37,220 bases of DNA from a virus (IMGVR_UViG_3300040770_000473:1-37220), one strand, 5' to 3'; positions 1 through 8,692 are shown, counted from the first letter of the stretch. The notes: a model not told the origin generated them from the letters alone. Program-made: numbers and translations.

Positions 1-74
1 CAGGATTTCCAAATGTCAATTTAACAACACTCGACAAAAACCCAAACGGTCAAGTTGAAATAATGAACGGATAA
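1..74 (+). CDS. C-terminal end of head-tail region protein (continues from right end)
   Basis: This is the 3' end of a gene whose start is cut off. Only the frame with codons from position 3 stays open, giving 23 residues (GFPNVNLTTLD... to EIMNG) before TAA at 72-74. The next ATG follows after one base, as in a tight operon. The gene truncated at the right end of the window (start 36722) ends with one spare base, c. That c plus the first two bases, ca, forms a CCA codon and continues in this same frame. Joined, the protein would be 190 residues. The joining is inference; the frame match is seen directly. Confidence 0.75.
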   Translation, partial: GFPNVNLTTLDKNPNGQVEIMNG

Positions 75-75
75 T

Positions 76-1029
76 ATGGCTAGATTAATCAATGATATAG
101 CTGACCTAAAACGTCACATAATAGTATCAGCAACATTCGATTTCGCAAAGGTTTTGCCTTTTGCCAAACGTGCCGAACGCAAAATAACACTTGACCTAAT
201 CGGTCAGGAACAATACAACTCTTTTGTAGATTACACACAAGACCCTCAAAGTACTGCTCCAATTAATCAAGTGAAAGAACTTCTAGAGGAAGCCGTGGCT
301 AATTACGCTTTGTTTTTAGCGATGCCAACAATCAATGTTTTGGTAACTAATTCTGGTACCAAAACTTCCGAAAATAAAGAAGCTTCAAATGCCGACTGGA
401 AGGACAAACGCGACTTGAACCGTTCGCTTTTGAAAACTTACAACGAGGCTCTCGATGATGCTTTTCAATTGATGGAAGAAAACGTATCCGACTTTCCAGA
501 GTGGCGAGACTCAAAATACTACACGATTTTCAAAGATTTAATTGTGCAACATACTGCACAATTCAATAATCACTTTTCGATACAAAAAAACCGCCAGACG
601 TTTTGCGCTTTGAAACCATATATGCGGGAAGTTGAAGACCAATATTTAAAAGCAATGTTGGGGGAAGCAACCCTTTCTCTATTAAAAGCTAAACCAACTA
701 ATGCAGTGCTATCACAAGCACAGGACAATGCCCAAAAAGCAATTGTCGCTTTCACGGTTGCTAAAGCTGCTATAACAGGAACGTTCACTTTTACGGATAG
801 TTCATTTACTGTAGCGTCTGACCAAATGCCATGGGAAAAACAAAGCGAACTTTCAAAAGAAGATCGAAATGATTTGAAGAAAGATCGCCAAAAATCTGGT
901 GAAGAATATCTCAAGGAACTAAAAAGGGTGATCGTTGCTAATCCAACTGATTTTCCTGCATACCAGGACAAAGCCGAAAAAGGAATTACCGATAAAATTA
1001 TTCGTAAAAAATCAGGATTGTTTCTGTAA
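76..1029 (+). CDS. virion structural protein, DUF6712-like (head-tail region)
   Basis: 317 residues, soluble, no signal peptide and no membrane segment. The N-terminus (INDIADLKRHI, then FAKRAERKITLDLIGQEQYNS) resembles the DUF6712 family found in the structural operons of Bacteroidota phages. There it is usually placed near head-completion or connector genes; its exact role is not established. The C-terminus is Lys-rich. It starts one base after the preceding stop, so it is probably translationally coupled. The position between capsid genes and tail-tip or fibre genes supports a virion role. Family membership is from memory of motif style, not from a search. Confidence 0.5.
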   Translation: MARLINDIADLKRHIIVSATFDFAKVLPFAKRAERKITLDLIGQEQYNSFVDYTQDPQSTAPINQVKELLEEAVANYALFLAMPTINVLVTNSGTKTSENKEASNADWKDKRDLNRSLLKTYNEALDDAFQLMEENVSDFPEWRDSKYYTIFKDLIVQHTAQFNNHFSIQKNRQTFCALKPYMREVEDQYLKAMLGEATLSLLKAKPTNAVLSQAQDNAQKAIVAFTVAKAAITGTFTFTDSSFTVASDQMPWEKQSELSKEDRNDLKKDRQKSGEEYLKELKRVIVANPTDFPAYQDKAEKGITDKIIRKKSGLFL

Positions 1030-1086
1030 AAACATGTCCTTTTCAAAATTGGATCATCACACTATTTTTGATAAAAACAATAAGAA

Positions 1087-1629
1087 ATGCAAGTAGAAAA
1101 AGTACCCACAGCCAATGGCATCGACGACATCAAACTCATTGGAAAAAATGATTTGGAGCGTCAGTTTATAAAGCAACTAGCCGAGGCAGGTACTTTGTCT
1201 TGCATCAGTAGAGAGGTTGCTGATTCTGTAATGTTTCGACCTATCTCCGTTACGCCAGAACTCAGCTCTTATGTTTCCACAAAAAACAGCATAGGTAAAT
1301 ATGACTTCATTGTAAGACAAAACGAAAATCACAATGTCGATTTAAAATTTAGTTCTGATACTTCTCCTTTGAATTTAACCCAATATTCAGCAATTAAACT
1401 CCAAATAAAACACAGCAAGTCCGCTCCTCCAATTATCGAGTTGGCTATTGGTTCAGGACTGGAAATCTCAGGAGTAGATTCTAATGTTTTGAAAGTTTCT
1501 ATGACGGCAGCACAAACGAAATTATTGACATGCGAAAGCTACTATTATGATGTGCTTACCGCTACACTAACATCGAATTTGTATTACTTAGAAGGAAAAA
1601 TAACCGTTAAAAACACGGGGACACGATGA
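1087..1629 (+). CDS. baseplate/tail-tip protein with BppU-N-like domain
   Basis: 180 residues. From about residue 78 the protein runs YDFIVRQNENHNVDLKFSSD, then an L-T-x-Y-x-x-I-K-L-Q-I-K stretch, an AAQTKLL stretch with YYYDV, and a closing LEGKITV. That order (a 'not defined / LTg' start, a 'sa.T..l....Y.YDV' centre, a 'l.G.v.V' end) is typical of the BppU-N-like beta-sandwich modules that carry receptor-binding proteins in phage tails. The gene overlaps the next by four bases (ATGA). It lies just upstream of the tail fibre, which supports a tail-tip adaptor role. Function is inferred from motif and position. Confidence 0.45.
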   Translation: MQVEKVPTANGIDDIKLIGKNDLERQFIKQLAEAGTLSCISREVADSVMFRPISVTPELSSYVSTKNSIGKYDFIVRQNENHNVDLKFSSDTSPLNLTQYSAIKLQIKHSKSAPPIIELAIGSGLEISGVDSNVLKVSMTAAQTKLLTCESYYYDVLTATLTSNLYYLEGKITVKNTGTR

Positions 1630-1964
1630 GCGAAATATTTATAAATGTAGATCCCGAAGATGTTCCAATTGTGAATATTACTGTAGATGAAAATTCAGCG
1701 CAATCTGCTATCGATGCCGCTGCAGCTGCACAAGAAATTTTGGAAAATATTTTAATTACAGCATCTGGAGGAAGGCACCCATACAACCAATTCAAATTTA
1801 TTCAAAAAGGTTTCGGCAATACCGATTTGCAAAACGAACAAATAGGCGACATCTATTGCGGTTGGAGTGATGATGGAACCATACGTTACACAGAAGCAAA
1901 ATGGCTAGGCGGATTAAAAAACAACGCTGATAATTTCACACCATTAGTACAAACACAAATTTAA
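1626..1964 (+). CDS. small tail-fibre-region protein
   Basis: 112 residues, acidic. An N-terminal short beta-rich piece (EIFINVDPEDVPIVNITVDE) is followed by an Ala-rich helix (SAQSAIDAAAAAQEILENI). This build is common in phage fibre N-termini and fibre adaptors. The C-terminal half carries aromatic residues (YCGWSDDGTIRY) without a motif I recognise. It overlaps the upstream gene by ATGA and precedes the fibre genes in the same operon. A role in attaching or presenting the fibre is inferred from context only. Confidence 0.4.
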   Translation: MSEIFINVDPEDVPIVNITVDENSAQSAIDAAAAAQEILENILITASGGRHPYNQFKFIQKGFGNTDLQNEQIGDIYCGWSDDGTIRYTEAKWLGGLKNNADNFTPLVQTQI

Positions 1965-1968
1965 AATT

Positions 1969-2250
1969 ATGTGTAAATATATTATCACTTGGATTGTAGT
2001 TTCAATACAATCAGCTTCTTGTCCTAACGTTTCAAAAGTTTCTGAATTTGGAACAATAAATAGATCAAGAATGTCTTGCGCTGTTTATCATTTAGAAACA
2101 GTAAAAGAAACAAAGCAAAAACAATTTTATTCAAAAGATTCTGCTAGTTATTTTTTAAAAAACATAAACCAATATAAACCATCTGGATTTAACTTTTCTA
2201 TGGAAGATAAAATAGAAAAAATAAAAATTGACTCAATTAAAATTAAATAA
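1969..2250 (+). CDS. hypothetical small protein upstream of tail fibre
   Basis: 93 residues, not recognised. The N-terminus is hydrophobic (CKYIITWIVVSIQSASC) and could be an uncleaved anchor or a weak Sec signal. The rest is Lys-rich and polar, with three cysteines in the first half. It lies five bases after the preceding stop and four bases before the fibre ATG, so it is probably co-translated with the fibre. It might be a fibre-associated or host-envelope protein; no function can be assigned. Confidence 0.45.
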   Translation: MCKYIITWIVVSIQSASCPNVSKVSEFGTINRSRMSCAVYHLETVKETKQKQFYSKDSASYFLKNINQYKPSGFNFSMEDKIEKIKIDSIKIK

Positions 2251-2253
2251 ATC

Positions 2254-5031
2254 ATGAAAAAAACAATCTTTTTATTATTGCTTTTTATAGCATCATTGCA
2301 ATTAGAAGCGCAAACAACATTAGCAAATAAGCTAAAAATAACAGGAAACACAACTTCTGTAGATGCTTTAAAAGTAAATGTACAAGAAACTGATGGTACT
2401 GTAAACACAATTTCAAAATCCGATCTTGTAGATGCTATCATAGTTAATACTACGGCAGAATTAACCGCAGGTATTGGAAACATCAACAAGCTATACGCAA
2501 CGCGTGATAACAATATATTGTATCGATTCAATGGTACTATTTATGTGCCATTAAGCGCTGATGTATCGGGCAAAGAAGACATAGTAAATAAATCTAGTTC
2601 ATTTACAGTTTCAAGTATAGCAACATACCCAAATACTAAAGCGTTAGTTGACGGATTAGCAACTAAAGCAACAGGAACAGGAACGGTAAGTGGGGCAAAT
2701 ACGGGTGATGAAACAACTGCTACAATACAATCTAAAAGACCTTTAAAAACTATTGAAGGACAATCTTTAGAAGGGAGTGGTAATATTGATTTAGCTAAAT
2801 CAGATGTAGGTTTGGCAAATGTAGATAATACAACAGATTTGCTAAAACCTATTTCTACAGCTACACAAAATGCTTTAAATGCAAAGCAAAACACATTAGT
2901 ATCAGGAACAAATATTAGAACCATAAATGGTAATTCATTACTAGGCTCTACTGATTTAGTTATATCCGCAGGAACGGGTACGGTAACAAGTGTTACAGGA
3001 GCAAATGGAGTTACAGTAGCTACGGGAACAACTACACCCGTTATAGGATTAGGAGCTATTACACCAACTTCTATAGTAGCATCTGGAGCAATAAGCGGAA
3101 GCAATTTAAGCGGAACAAATACAGGAGACAATGCTACTAATACACAATACAGTGGCTTAGTTACAAACGCTACACACTCAGGAGATGCTACAGGAGCTAC
3201 TGTACTAACATTAGCGACTGTAAATGCAAACGTAGGGAATTTCGGTACTGCTTCAAGTGTACCACAATATACGGTCAACGCAAAAGGACTTACTACAGCA
3301 GCGGCAAACGTGCCTATACAGATTACTCAAAGTCAAGTAACTTCATTAGGTACTGATTTAGGATTAAAAGCGAATTTAGCTAGTCCTACATTTACGGGAA
3401 CGCCAAATTTACCAACTGGTACTATTGCCGTAACACAAACGGCAGGGAATAGTACAACAGCTCCAGCGACTACGGCTTTTGTAGGTAGTGCAATATCTAC
3501 AGCAGACGCGGGTAATGTAAAGTTGACAGGAAATCAAACAATAGCTGGTCAAAAAACATTTTCATCAACACCACTTTTTAATACTGCTATTCTTCTTAAG
3601 CAAAACGGAATAAACGCATACAATGTTATTGAAGCCAGAGATGGAGAAATTTCATTAGGTGTTAATAGTGGAACTGCTTTAAATTTTAAACTAAGAAATA
3701 ATGGTGTTGAATTTGGTTCTGCGGGGTTAATAGCTAAAATATCAAACAATTTAATAACAGGAAATAAAAGCTATGAATTACCAGATTATTTCGGAGTTAG
3801 TCCTATGACTATTGCTCTTGTAAATAATCCAACACCTATTACAGCCACATCTTTCATCAAATCCTCAGCACCCGCAACAAACATACTTTTAGCAAACGGA
3901 ACGGATATAACACAAGCTAGTTTGCCTTTTTTACCTTTGAGTGGTGGTACTTTAACAGGTGCTTTAAATGGAACAAGTGCTAGTTTTTCAGGAGCGTCTA
4001 ATTTTGCAACTACTTCTGGAAACGTAGGTATAGGGACAACAACAGCAACTAGAAAATTATCAATTGGTGGTAATGCTAACGCGTATCAATCCTTTGAAAA
4101 AACAGGTCGGGTAGTTACTATTGGATCAGATAGCGAAGGTGCATTTATAATAGCGGATGATACAGACGGAGCGTATAGATTTGTAATAAAACCAACAAAC
4201 GGCAATGTATTAATAGGAACTCAAACAGACAACGGGGCTAAACTTCAAGTTGCAGGAGCAGCCACATTCTCTTCAAACATAACTGCAGGGGGTAATCTAA
4301 ATTTATCGGGTGGGGGTTTTTTTACTGAAGGATTAGAGCTTAGAGGTAGAACACTAATTAGATCAGAAGTTACAAATGGAGATTTAAAAGTATTTCAGTA
4401 TAATAGTAGTGGTTCATACCTAAGGGACGCTCTTAATATCAGTAATGCTACAGGAGCTGCTACCTTCTCTTCAAGTGTAACGGCTTCAGCTTTAAACATA
4501 AACGATTCTAACAGTTATACTTTTGGATCGGGTTCGGTTAAAGTGCTAGGAAATTCAGCAGCTAATGTAATGGATATTCAAACCAATAACACAAGTGCTT
4601 TGTTTATAGGCTCAACTCAAATACCTAGATTTTCAGCATTAGCAGGAACAGGAACAAGATCAGTAGTCACAGATGCTAGTGGTAATTTAAGTGCAGTTGC
4701 ATCTGTAGATTCAAGACCTTATAAAGTTTACACAGCTTTATTATCTCAAACAGGAACAAATGCACCTGTAGCAACTGTTTTAGAAAATAATTTAGGGGGC
4801 ACAGTTGTTTGGACTAGGTATGGACCTGGTGGATATTCTGGAACACTTACAGGGGTATTTACAAGTTTAAAAACATGGTCAACAATAAGTGGTAATTACA
4901 ATACTCCTAATTCATTTTTAAGATTAAACCGTACAGATTTAAATAGCATGTCTATTGTGACAGAATCTGGCACATCTACTTCTGATAACATTTTGGAGTT
5001 AACATCAATTGAAATAAGAGTCTATAATTAA
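2254..5031 (+). CDS. tail fibre / receptor-binding protein with N-terminal signal peptide
   Basis: 925 residues, very rich in Thr, Ser, Gly, Asn and Ala, with repeated phage-tail-repeat style segments (for example ASPTFTGTPNLPTG, TTAPATTAFVGSAI, GNQTIAGQKTFSS, LSGGTLTGALNGTSA). Later segments of the type GNVLIGTQTDNGAKLQVAG are common in flavobacterial fibre and adhesin stalks. The C-terminal 100 residues differ (VVWTRYGPGGYSGT) and may be the receptor-binding head. Unusually, the N-terminus is a textbook Sec signal peptide: KK, then a LLLLFIASLQLEAQ core with likely cleavage after AQ. It lies in the late operon just before the lysis genes. A domesticated host adhesin is the main alternative. 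Confidence 0.7.
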   Translation: MKKTIFLLLLFIASLQLEAQTTLANKLKITGNTTSVDALKVNVQETDGTVNTISKSDLVDAIIVNTTAELTAGIGNINKLYATRDNNILYRFNGTIYVPLSADVSGKEDIVNKSSSFTVSSIATYPNTKALVDGLATKATGTGTVSGANTGDETTATIQSKRPLKTIEGQSLEGSGNIDLAKSDVGLANVDNTTDLLKPISTATQNALNAKQNTLVSGTNIRTINGNSLLGSTDLVISAGTGTVTSVTGANGVTVATGTTTPVIGLGAITPTSIVASGAISGSNLSGTNTGDNATNTQYSGLVTNATHSGDATGATVLTLATVNANVGNFGTASSVPQYTVNAKGLTTAAANVPIQITQSQVTSLGTDLGLKANLASPTFTGTPNLPTGTIAVTQTAGNSTTAPATTAFVGSAISTADAGNVKLTGNQTIAGQKTFSSTPLFNTAILLKQNGINAYNVIEARDGEISLGVNSGTALNFKLRNNGVEFGSAGLIAKISNNLITGNKSYELPDYFGVSPMTIALVNNPTPITATSFIKSSAPATNILLANGTDITQASLPFLPLSGGTLTGALNGTSASFSGASNFATTSGNVGIGTTTATRKLSIGGNANAYQSFEKTGRVVTIGSDSEGAFIIADDTDGAYRFVIKPTNGNVLIGTQTDNGAKLQVAGAATFSSNITAGGNLNLSGGGFFTEGLELRGRTLIRSEVTNGDLKVFQYNSSGSYLRDALNISNATGAATFSSSVTASALNINDSNSYTFGSGSVKVLGNSAANVMDIQTNNTSALFIGSTQIPRFSALAGTGTRSVVTDASGNLSAVASVDSRPYKVYTALLSQTGTNAPVATVLENNLGGTVVWTRYGPGGYSGTLTGVFTSLKTWSTISGNYNTPNSFLRLNRTDLNSMSIVTESGTSTSDNILELTSIEIRVYN

Positions 5032-5054
5032 TCAACAAATATAACTGAACAATC

Positions 5055-5396
5055 ATGCAAAAATTTTTACAACAATTACTCGGAACAATAGATTTTCCAA
5101 CTTACGCAGCTTGGTTTGTTTTAGCTTTTATTGGGGCATTTACTGCTATTCTAATTAGAGCAAAAGTAAAGTATAAGTCTAGCGAAGAAACTCCAGATAG
5201 CTGGTCTTGGAAATTCTTAATTCAGGATAATCTAATTAATTTATTGGTTGGTTTTTTTATCACTTTTATTTTTTTAAGATTCTCAAATGAAACTTTAAAA
5301 ATGGAACCAACAGCTTTTGGAGCATTGATCATTGGAGCAACTAATAACGAACTCGCTTTGCTTTTTATGAAGTTCAGCATGAACGCCCGAAAATAA
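5055..5396 (+). CDS. holin-like membrane protein
   Basis: 113 residues. Two clear hydrophobic segments are visible, at about residues 17-35 (AAWFVLAFIGAFTAILI) and 60-75 (NLLVGFFITFIFL), with a weaker one near 88-104. The short loops are charged and the C-terminus is NARK. Size, topology and position immediately before a second small membrane protein and the endolysin fit a holin. The assignment rests on context and topology; no family motif is claimed. The start lies 23 bases after the fibre stop. Confidence 0.5.
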   Translation: MQKFLQQLLGTIDFPTYAAWFVLAFIGAFTAILIRAKVKYKSSEETPDSWSWKFLIQDNLINLLVGFFITFIFLRFSNETLKMEPTAFGALIIGATNNELALLFMKFSMNARK

Positions 5397-5711
5397 ATGG
5401 AAGCTATGACACCAGAAGAAAAAATAAAATTTGAAAAAATGGAAACCACCGTGGAGAATATACAAAGGGATGTCATGGAAATTAAAGCGGCATTGTTAGG
5501 TAATAGCATGTCTGGTGATCGCGGGTTAGTTGGTAGGATTGAAGTATTAAATGCTTCTCACGAAATTTTAGAAAGTCAAGTAAAAACATTAATCGAAGAA
5601 AAAATAAAAAACGCGCTTTACATCCGACTAATAAACTGGCTTTTAATAGTAATCGGAACAGCAGTAATAGGCGGTCTTGTGACCTTGTTTTTTAATTTAT
5701 TAAATAAATAA
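5397..5711 (+). CDS. coiled-coil membrane protein of the lysis cassette (XhlA-like)
   Basis: 104 residues. An N-terminal coiled coil (EKIKFEKMETTVENIQRDVM and following) is followed by a second helical stretch and one C-terminal membrane segment (LINWLLIVIGTAVIGGLVTLFF). This resembles XhlA/hemolysin-type holin partners, which have a cytosolic coiled coil and one tail anchor. The ATG comes directly after the stop of the upstream holin-like gene (TAA then ATG), and the endolysin follows two bases after its stop. It likely helps holin function or endolysin release. Confidence 0.5.
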   Translation: MEAMTPEEKIKFEKMETTVENIQRDVMEIKAALLGNSMSGDRGLVGRIEVLNASHEILESQVKTLIEEKIKNALYIRLINWLLIVIGTAVIGGLVTLFFNLLNK

Positions 5712-5713
5712 TC

Positions 5714-6304
5714 ATGAAATCACTTGCTAAAAAATACAAATCACTTTTCGAAAATTACGCTTTAAACACCGTTTTAAGAATATCCCATTTCTTGGCACAA
5801 ATAGGCCACGAAAGCGGTTTTATCCTAAAAAGAGAAGATTTGTACTATACAACTATTGGTGGTTTGCGTAAAACTTTCAAAACTCCATTTAAAGGTAAAT
5901 CAGATGCTTTTGTTTCTCAGTATTTACGCAACCCCGAAAAATGTGCAAATTACGTCTACGCAAATAGAATGGGTAACGGAAACGAAGCTTCTGGCGATGG
6001 ATGGCGTTTTCGTGGCGGTGGATACCTTCAAAATACTGGTAGAAATCAGTTTACATGGCTTACTAATGTTACAGGAATTGATTTTATAGGTCAACCAAAT
6101 CTAATACTTATTGAAGCCAATGCAATGACTGCTGCTCTCGAATACTGGAAAGCTAACGATTTAAACTCTTACGCAGACAAAGATGATATTGATGCCCTTA
6201 GTGACATTATTAATATAGGAAGAAAAACAGTGGCGTACGGCGATTCAAATGGATTCGCGCACCGCAAAATATTATTGACACATTTTAAAAATGAAGCCGC
6301 ATGA
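5714..6304 (+). CDS. endolysin, glycoside hydrolase family 19 type
   Basis: 196 residues, no signal peptide, so it would need the holin to reach the murein. The GH19 pattern is clear: an early helix with AQIGHESGF (the Glu near residue 33 is the expected catalytic acid), a second acidic stretch around the NRMGNGNEASGDGWRFRGGGY region, then LQNTGRNQF and a closing helix with AALEYWKANDLN. Family members degrade peptidoglycan or chitin beta-1,4 links. It overlaps the spanin gene by ATGA. Length matches compact phage GH19 lysozymes. Confidence 0.85.
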   Translation: MKSLAKKYKSLFENYALNTVLRISHFLAQIGHESGFILKREDLYYTTIGGLRKTFKTPFKGKSDAFVSQYLRNPEKCANYVYANRMGNGNEASGDGWRFRGGGYLQNTGRNQFTWLTNVTGIDFIGQPNLILIEANAMTAALEYWKANDLNSYADKDDIDALSDIINIGRKTVAYGDSNGFAHRKILLTHFKNEAA

Positions 6305-6855
6305 AAAATCAAAAAATAAGACTATTTATATTGTTCACAATTGCAATTGCATTGTCTCTTGCATTGAACTCTTGTAGGTCAGTAAAAAAAGACAAAAGCA
6401 GTTTGACAGAAAGTGCCAAAAATGAGGAAGTTAAAACGGAAACCGAAACCGAAAAGGAAGAATCCAACGTGCAAAAAACCGAGGAAATAAAAATCAATTC
6501 TCAAACCGGAACCGTTACCAAAAAAACAACTAAACGACCTGCAGACAACACAAAGCCTGCAACCGTAATTGATAAACATGGCAATAAAACTACACTCGAA
6601 AATGCTGTTTTAGAGGAAGAAGAAACCACAACCAATAATATCACTACAGCCGATCAAAAAACCGCTCTTGACATAAAATACAAAAAAGAAAAAGAGCGCA
6701 TAATGGCTCAACGAAAAAAAGAAGACCTAAAAATAAAGCAAGAACAACTTGCACTTCAAAAAACTGGCTTTAATTTTTGGCAATTACTCTGGTTGATCAT
6801 TCCTGCAGGCATATTGGTGATTTATAAATTCAAGGATAAAATATGGTGGATCTAA
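6301..6855 (+). CDS. unimolecular spanin (u-spanin) candidate
   Basis: 184 residues. A lipoprotein signal ends in a lipobox L-N-S-C with Cys at residue 25. A long charged, Glu/Lys/Thr-rich rod follows. The C-terminus has one membrane segment (about 158-176, WQLLWLIIPAGILVIYKF) with a short Lys-rich tail. A lipoprotein at the outer membrane plus a C-terminal inner-membrane anchor in the same chain is the defining layout of a u-spanin, which fuses the two membranes at lysis. It directly follows the endolysin with a four-base overlap, as expected for a lysis cassette. No two-gene Rz/Rz1 pair is seen nearby. Confidence 0.7.
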   Translation: MKNQKIRLFILFTIAIALSLALNSCRSVKKDKSSLTESAKNEEVKTETETEKEESNVQKTEEIKINSQTGTVTKKTTKRPADNTKPATVIDKHGNKTTLENAVLEEEETTTNNITTADQKTALDIKYKKEKERIMAQRKKEDLKIKQEQLALQKTGFNFWQLLWLIIPAGILVIYKFKDKIWWI

Positions 6856-7031
6856 TGCAGGAAAAACTAAGAGTACTCAAACTAAAAAAAGCCAGACTTT
6901 GGTCAGATATCGAATCACTCGCAGAAGTTAGTGATTCGACTTATTTAGCTTTTGGAAAAATACAAGCCGAAATAATGAAGCTCGAAAAAGATATAGTTCG
7001 CGAAACCGAAAATCCACTTCATGAGAATTAA
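6855..7031 (+). CDS. small coiled-coil protein
   Basis: 58 residues from the ATG at 6855, which overlaps the spanin stop (TAATG). An in-frame ATG at 6843 would add four residues. The sequence is highly charged and helical (KLRVLKLKKARLWSDIESLA and EIMKLEKDIVRETE), with no cysteine and no membrane segment. It overlaps the next gene by 11 bases. Not recognised. Its place between lysis and tail-chaperone genes suggests a small virion-assembly helper, but this is only context. Confidence 0.45.
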   Translation: MQEKLRVLKLKKARLWSDIESLAEVSDSTYLAFGKIQAEIMKLEKDIVRETENPLHEN

Positions 7032-7569
7032 CTTCAAAATAGCACAACACTGGAACGATCTCACGGAATGGCAAATCAAAGCCATTGGGCGGTTTATGTT
7101 TACGTCCAGAAACGAGCAAACCGAAACCAGGCTTTTCAAGAAAGTTGTGCTTTCTATTCTAATTGTACCAAAACCAACATTCAAGAATATCATAAAATCA
7201 GTGATTTTGTTGTTGCAAGTGCCATTTTCAGAACTAGAACAATACACGAATTTCGTCTTTGATAAAAAAGAATTACTCACCCGTTTTCCTGATAAAATAA
7301 AAATTGGGAGATGGCCGTTCCGCAAAACCGTTTATGGTCCTGCGCCACGTTTGGCAAATACCACAATCGAAGAGCTATCCTATGCAGATACTTTTTATTA
7401 CAAATGGATGACCGAAAATAACCCAGATGATTTGCACCGGCTTACGGCCATCTTGTATCGACCATCCGCAGAACCAACTCAAGAAGACAAACGAATTCCG
7501 TTCTCTAGTTTGATGCTCGAGAACAATTCCCGCATAACAGATGCAATCCCGTTGCCTGTGAGTTTATGA
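7021..7569 (+). CDS. tail assembly chaperone, first member of pair (lambda G-like position)
   Basis: 182 residues, mostly helical and soluble. I recognise no motif, but a 182-residue protein followed by a short partner that starts inside its stop codon (ATGA at 7566-7569) is the usual layout of tape-measure chaperones in siphophages. In lambda the pair G/GT is made by a frameshift. Here the second protein has its own ATG, and I see no obvious slippery heptamer. The tape measure gene lies 4 kb downstream, separated by an inserted accessory island. Function is inferred from order and size. Confidence 0.4.
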   Translation: MRINFKIAQHWNDLTEWQIKAIGRFMFTSRNEQTETRLFKKVVLSILIVPKPTFKNIIKSVILLLQVPFSELEQYTNFVFDKKELLTRFPDKIKIGRWPFRKTVYGPAPRLANTTIEELSYADTFYYKWMTENNPDDLHRLTAILYRPSAEPTQEDKRIPFSSLMLENNSRITDAIPLPVSL

Positions 7570-7844
7570 TTGCACACGCTTATTACGGCTGTCGCCAAAA
7601 CTTTATAAACCGACACCCAAACGTATTTCCTCAAAAAAAAGTACTAGAAGGCGAAGAAGAAAAAACACCCAAAAAGCCAAAACCATATCAGCCGTTTTCT
7701 AAAATAATAGATGCGTTTGCAATGGATGAAGTGCAAATTTTCGGGAATCATCAGCAAGTTGAAAAAGTTTTTTCACCAAAATTCCTCTCCATCTATGAGG
7801 AATCCATCAAAAGAGAACGAGAAAAAGAACGTAACCGAAAATAA
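7566..7844 (+). CDS. tail assembly chaperone, second member of pair (lambda T-like position)
   Basis: 92 residues. It starts inside the stop of the upstream gene (ATGA), so translation is probably coupled. The sequence opens with AHAYYGCRQNF, has a Lys/Pro-rich central linker (EKTPKKPKPYQPF) and ends in a charged helix (SIKREREKERNRK). No family is recognised. The overlapping two-gene arrangement upstream of the tape measure gene is the reason for the call. Confidence 0.35.
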   Translation: MIAHAYYGCRQNFINRHPNVFPQKKVLEGEEEKTPKKPKPYQPFSKIIDAFAMDEVQIFGNHQQVEKVFSPKFLSIYEESIKREREKERNRK

Positions 7845-7850
7845 AAACAC

Positions 7851-8366
7851 ATGGCACGAGTATTATCATTCAGTAAAGTAGACGATTTTTTTAAAGATTT
7901 AGCAAATAAGCATGTAGATATCAATGATTATTGCAGCACATCAGTAGAAGAATTAGCGGGCAAAATAGGATCTGTAGCAGGAATACAATCTCCTATTTTA
8001 GTTTTTTTCGACTATTTTGGGAAGCTTTCGGGTACTGAGCAGCGCACGTTCAACAATAGATCGCTCGCTTTTTCTATATTATTTAATAAGGTACAAGCAG
8101 ATGATTTCCCTGCGCAAAGAACCGCCGTTAATACTGCAGAGGAAATAGGTTTAGAAGTTTTATCCAGAATAAATGTGCAAAGTAAAATGCCCGACATTGG
8201 TTGGCTTTACAATAATTTCGATAAAAACACTGCAACATGGGAAGAAGTTATTGCCGAAGGTCAAGACGGGTTTTACGGTATGGAATTTCACTTTGATTTA
8301 AAAACACTAGAGCCACTTGTGGTAACTCCTGAAAAATGGAGTGATGGAAATATATTTTGTACATAA
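7851..8366 (+). CDS. putative tail-module protein
   Basis: 171 residues, soluble, no signal peptide. The first half is helical (DDFFKDLANKHVDIND, then FFDYFGKLSGTEQRTFNNRS). The second half mixes beta strands and acidic loops (DGFYGMEFHFDLKTLEPLVV). I do not recognise a named family. It starts six bases after the chaperone-like gene and is the last gene before the accessory island, so a tail or virion assembly function is inferred from position. Confidence 0.35.
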   Translation: MARVLSFSKVDDFFKDLANKHVDINDYCSTSVEELAGKIGSVAGIQSPILVFFDYFGKLSGTEQRTFNNRSLAFSILFNKVQADDFPAQRTAVNTAEEIGLEVLSRINVQSKMPDIGWLYNNFDKNTATWEEVIAEGQDGFYGMEFHFDLKTLEPLVVTPEKWSDGNIFCT

Positions 8367-8439
8367 ATGAGGTTTCCCGTAAAGCACAAATCATTTTTTG
8401 TTTTTATGTTTAGCGATTGACCAATTAACACGAAAAATT

Positions 8440-8646
8440 ATGAGTACAGATTTAGAAAAAACAATCAGACCGCTGATTGAGATTGAGATGTCTTTAAGCC
8501 AGCAACGAATGGCATTGCACGAAATGTTTACTTTGGCAGTGGCCAATGCCCCAGAAAATGAAACCGACAATTTTACTGCAAAAAAACTAACACCGGTATA
8601 TCTTGCCTTTTGTCAGTTACTAGAGAATATTGCTGAAGTAAGTTAA
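8440..8646 (+). CDS. small conserved protein, paralogue of the gene at 10601
   Basis: 68 residues from the ATG at 8440; an in-frame ATG at 8398 would add a non-conserved 14-residue leader, so the internal start is preferred. The core (LHEMFT, VANAPENE, DNFTA, LTPVYLAFCQLLEN) is closely repeated in the protein starting at 10601, so the two are clear paralogues. No known domain is recognised. It is helical, acidic and probably cytosolic. A perfect intrinsic terminator follows at 8693. The two copies bracket the antirepressor/RNA island. Confidence 0.6.
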   Translation: MSTDLEKTIRPLIEIEMSLSQQRMALHEMFTLAVANAPENETDNFTAKKLTPVYLAFCQLLENIAEVS

Positions 8647-8692
8647 TCTGTCACCGCAAAAACAAATAATTAATCCCCCAAAAATACCACAG

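Noticed and set aside
2541-3278. Long open frame on the minus strand inside the tail fibre gene (245 residues)
   Set aside because: It is antisense to a low-complexity Thr/Ala/Gly-rich gene whose codon pattern leaves the reverse frame open by chance; no promoter and no sensible domain.
2254-5031. Diversity-generating retroelement target at the tail fibre
   Set aside because: No reverse transcriptase gene and no template repeat were found anywhere in the window.
7500-7570. Programmed frameshift joining the two chaperone-like genes
   Set aside because: I see no convincing slippery heptamer near the overlap and the second gene has its own ATG in an ATGA overlap.
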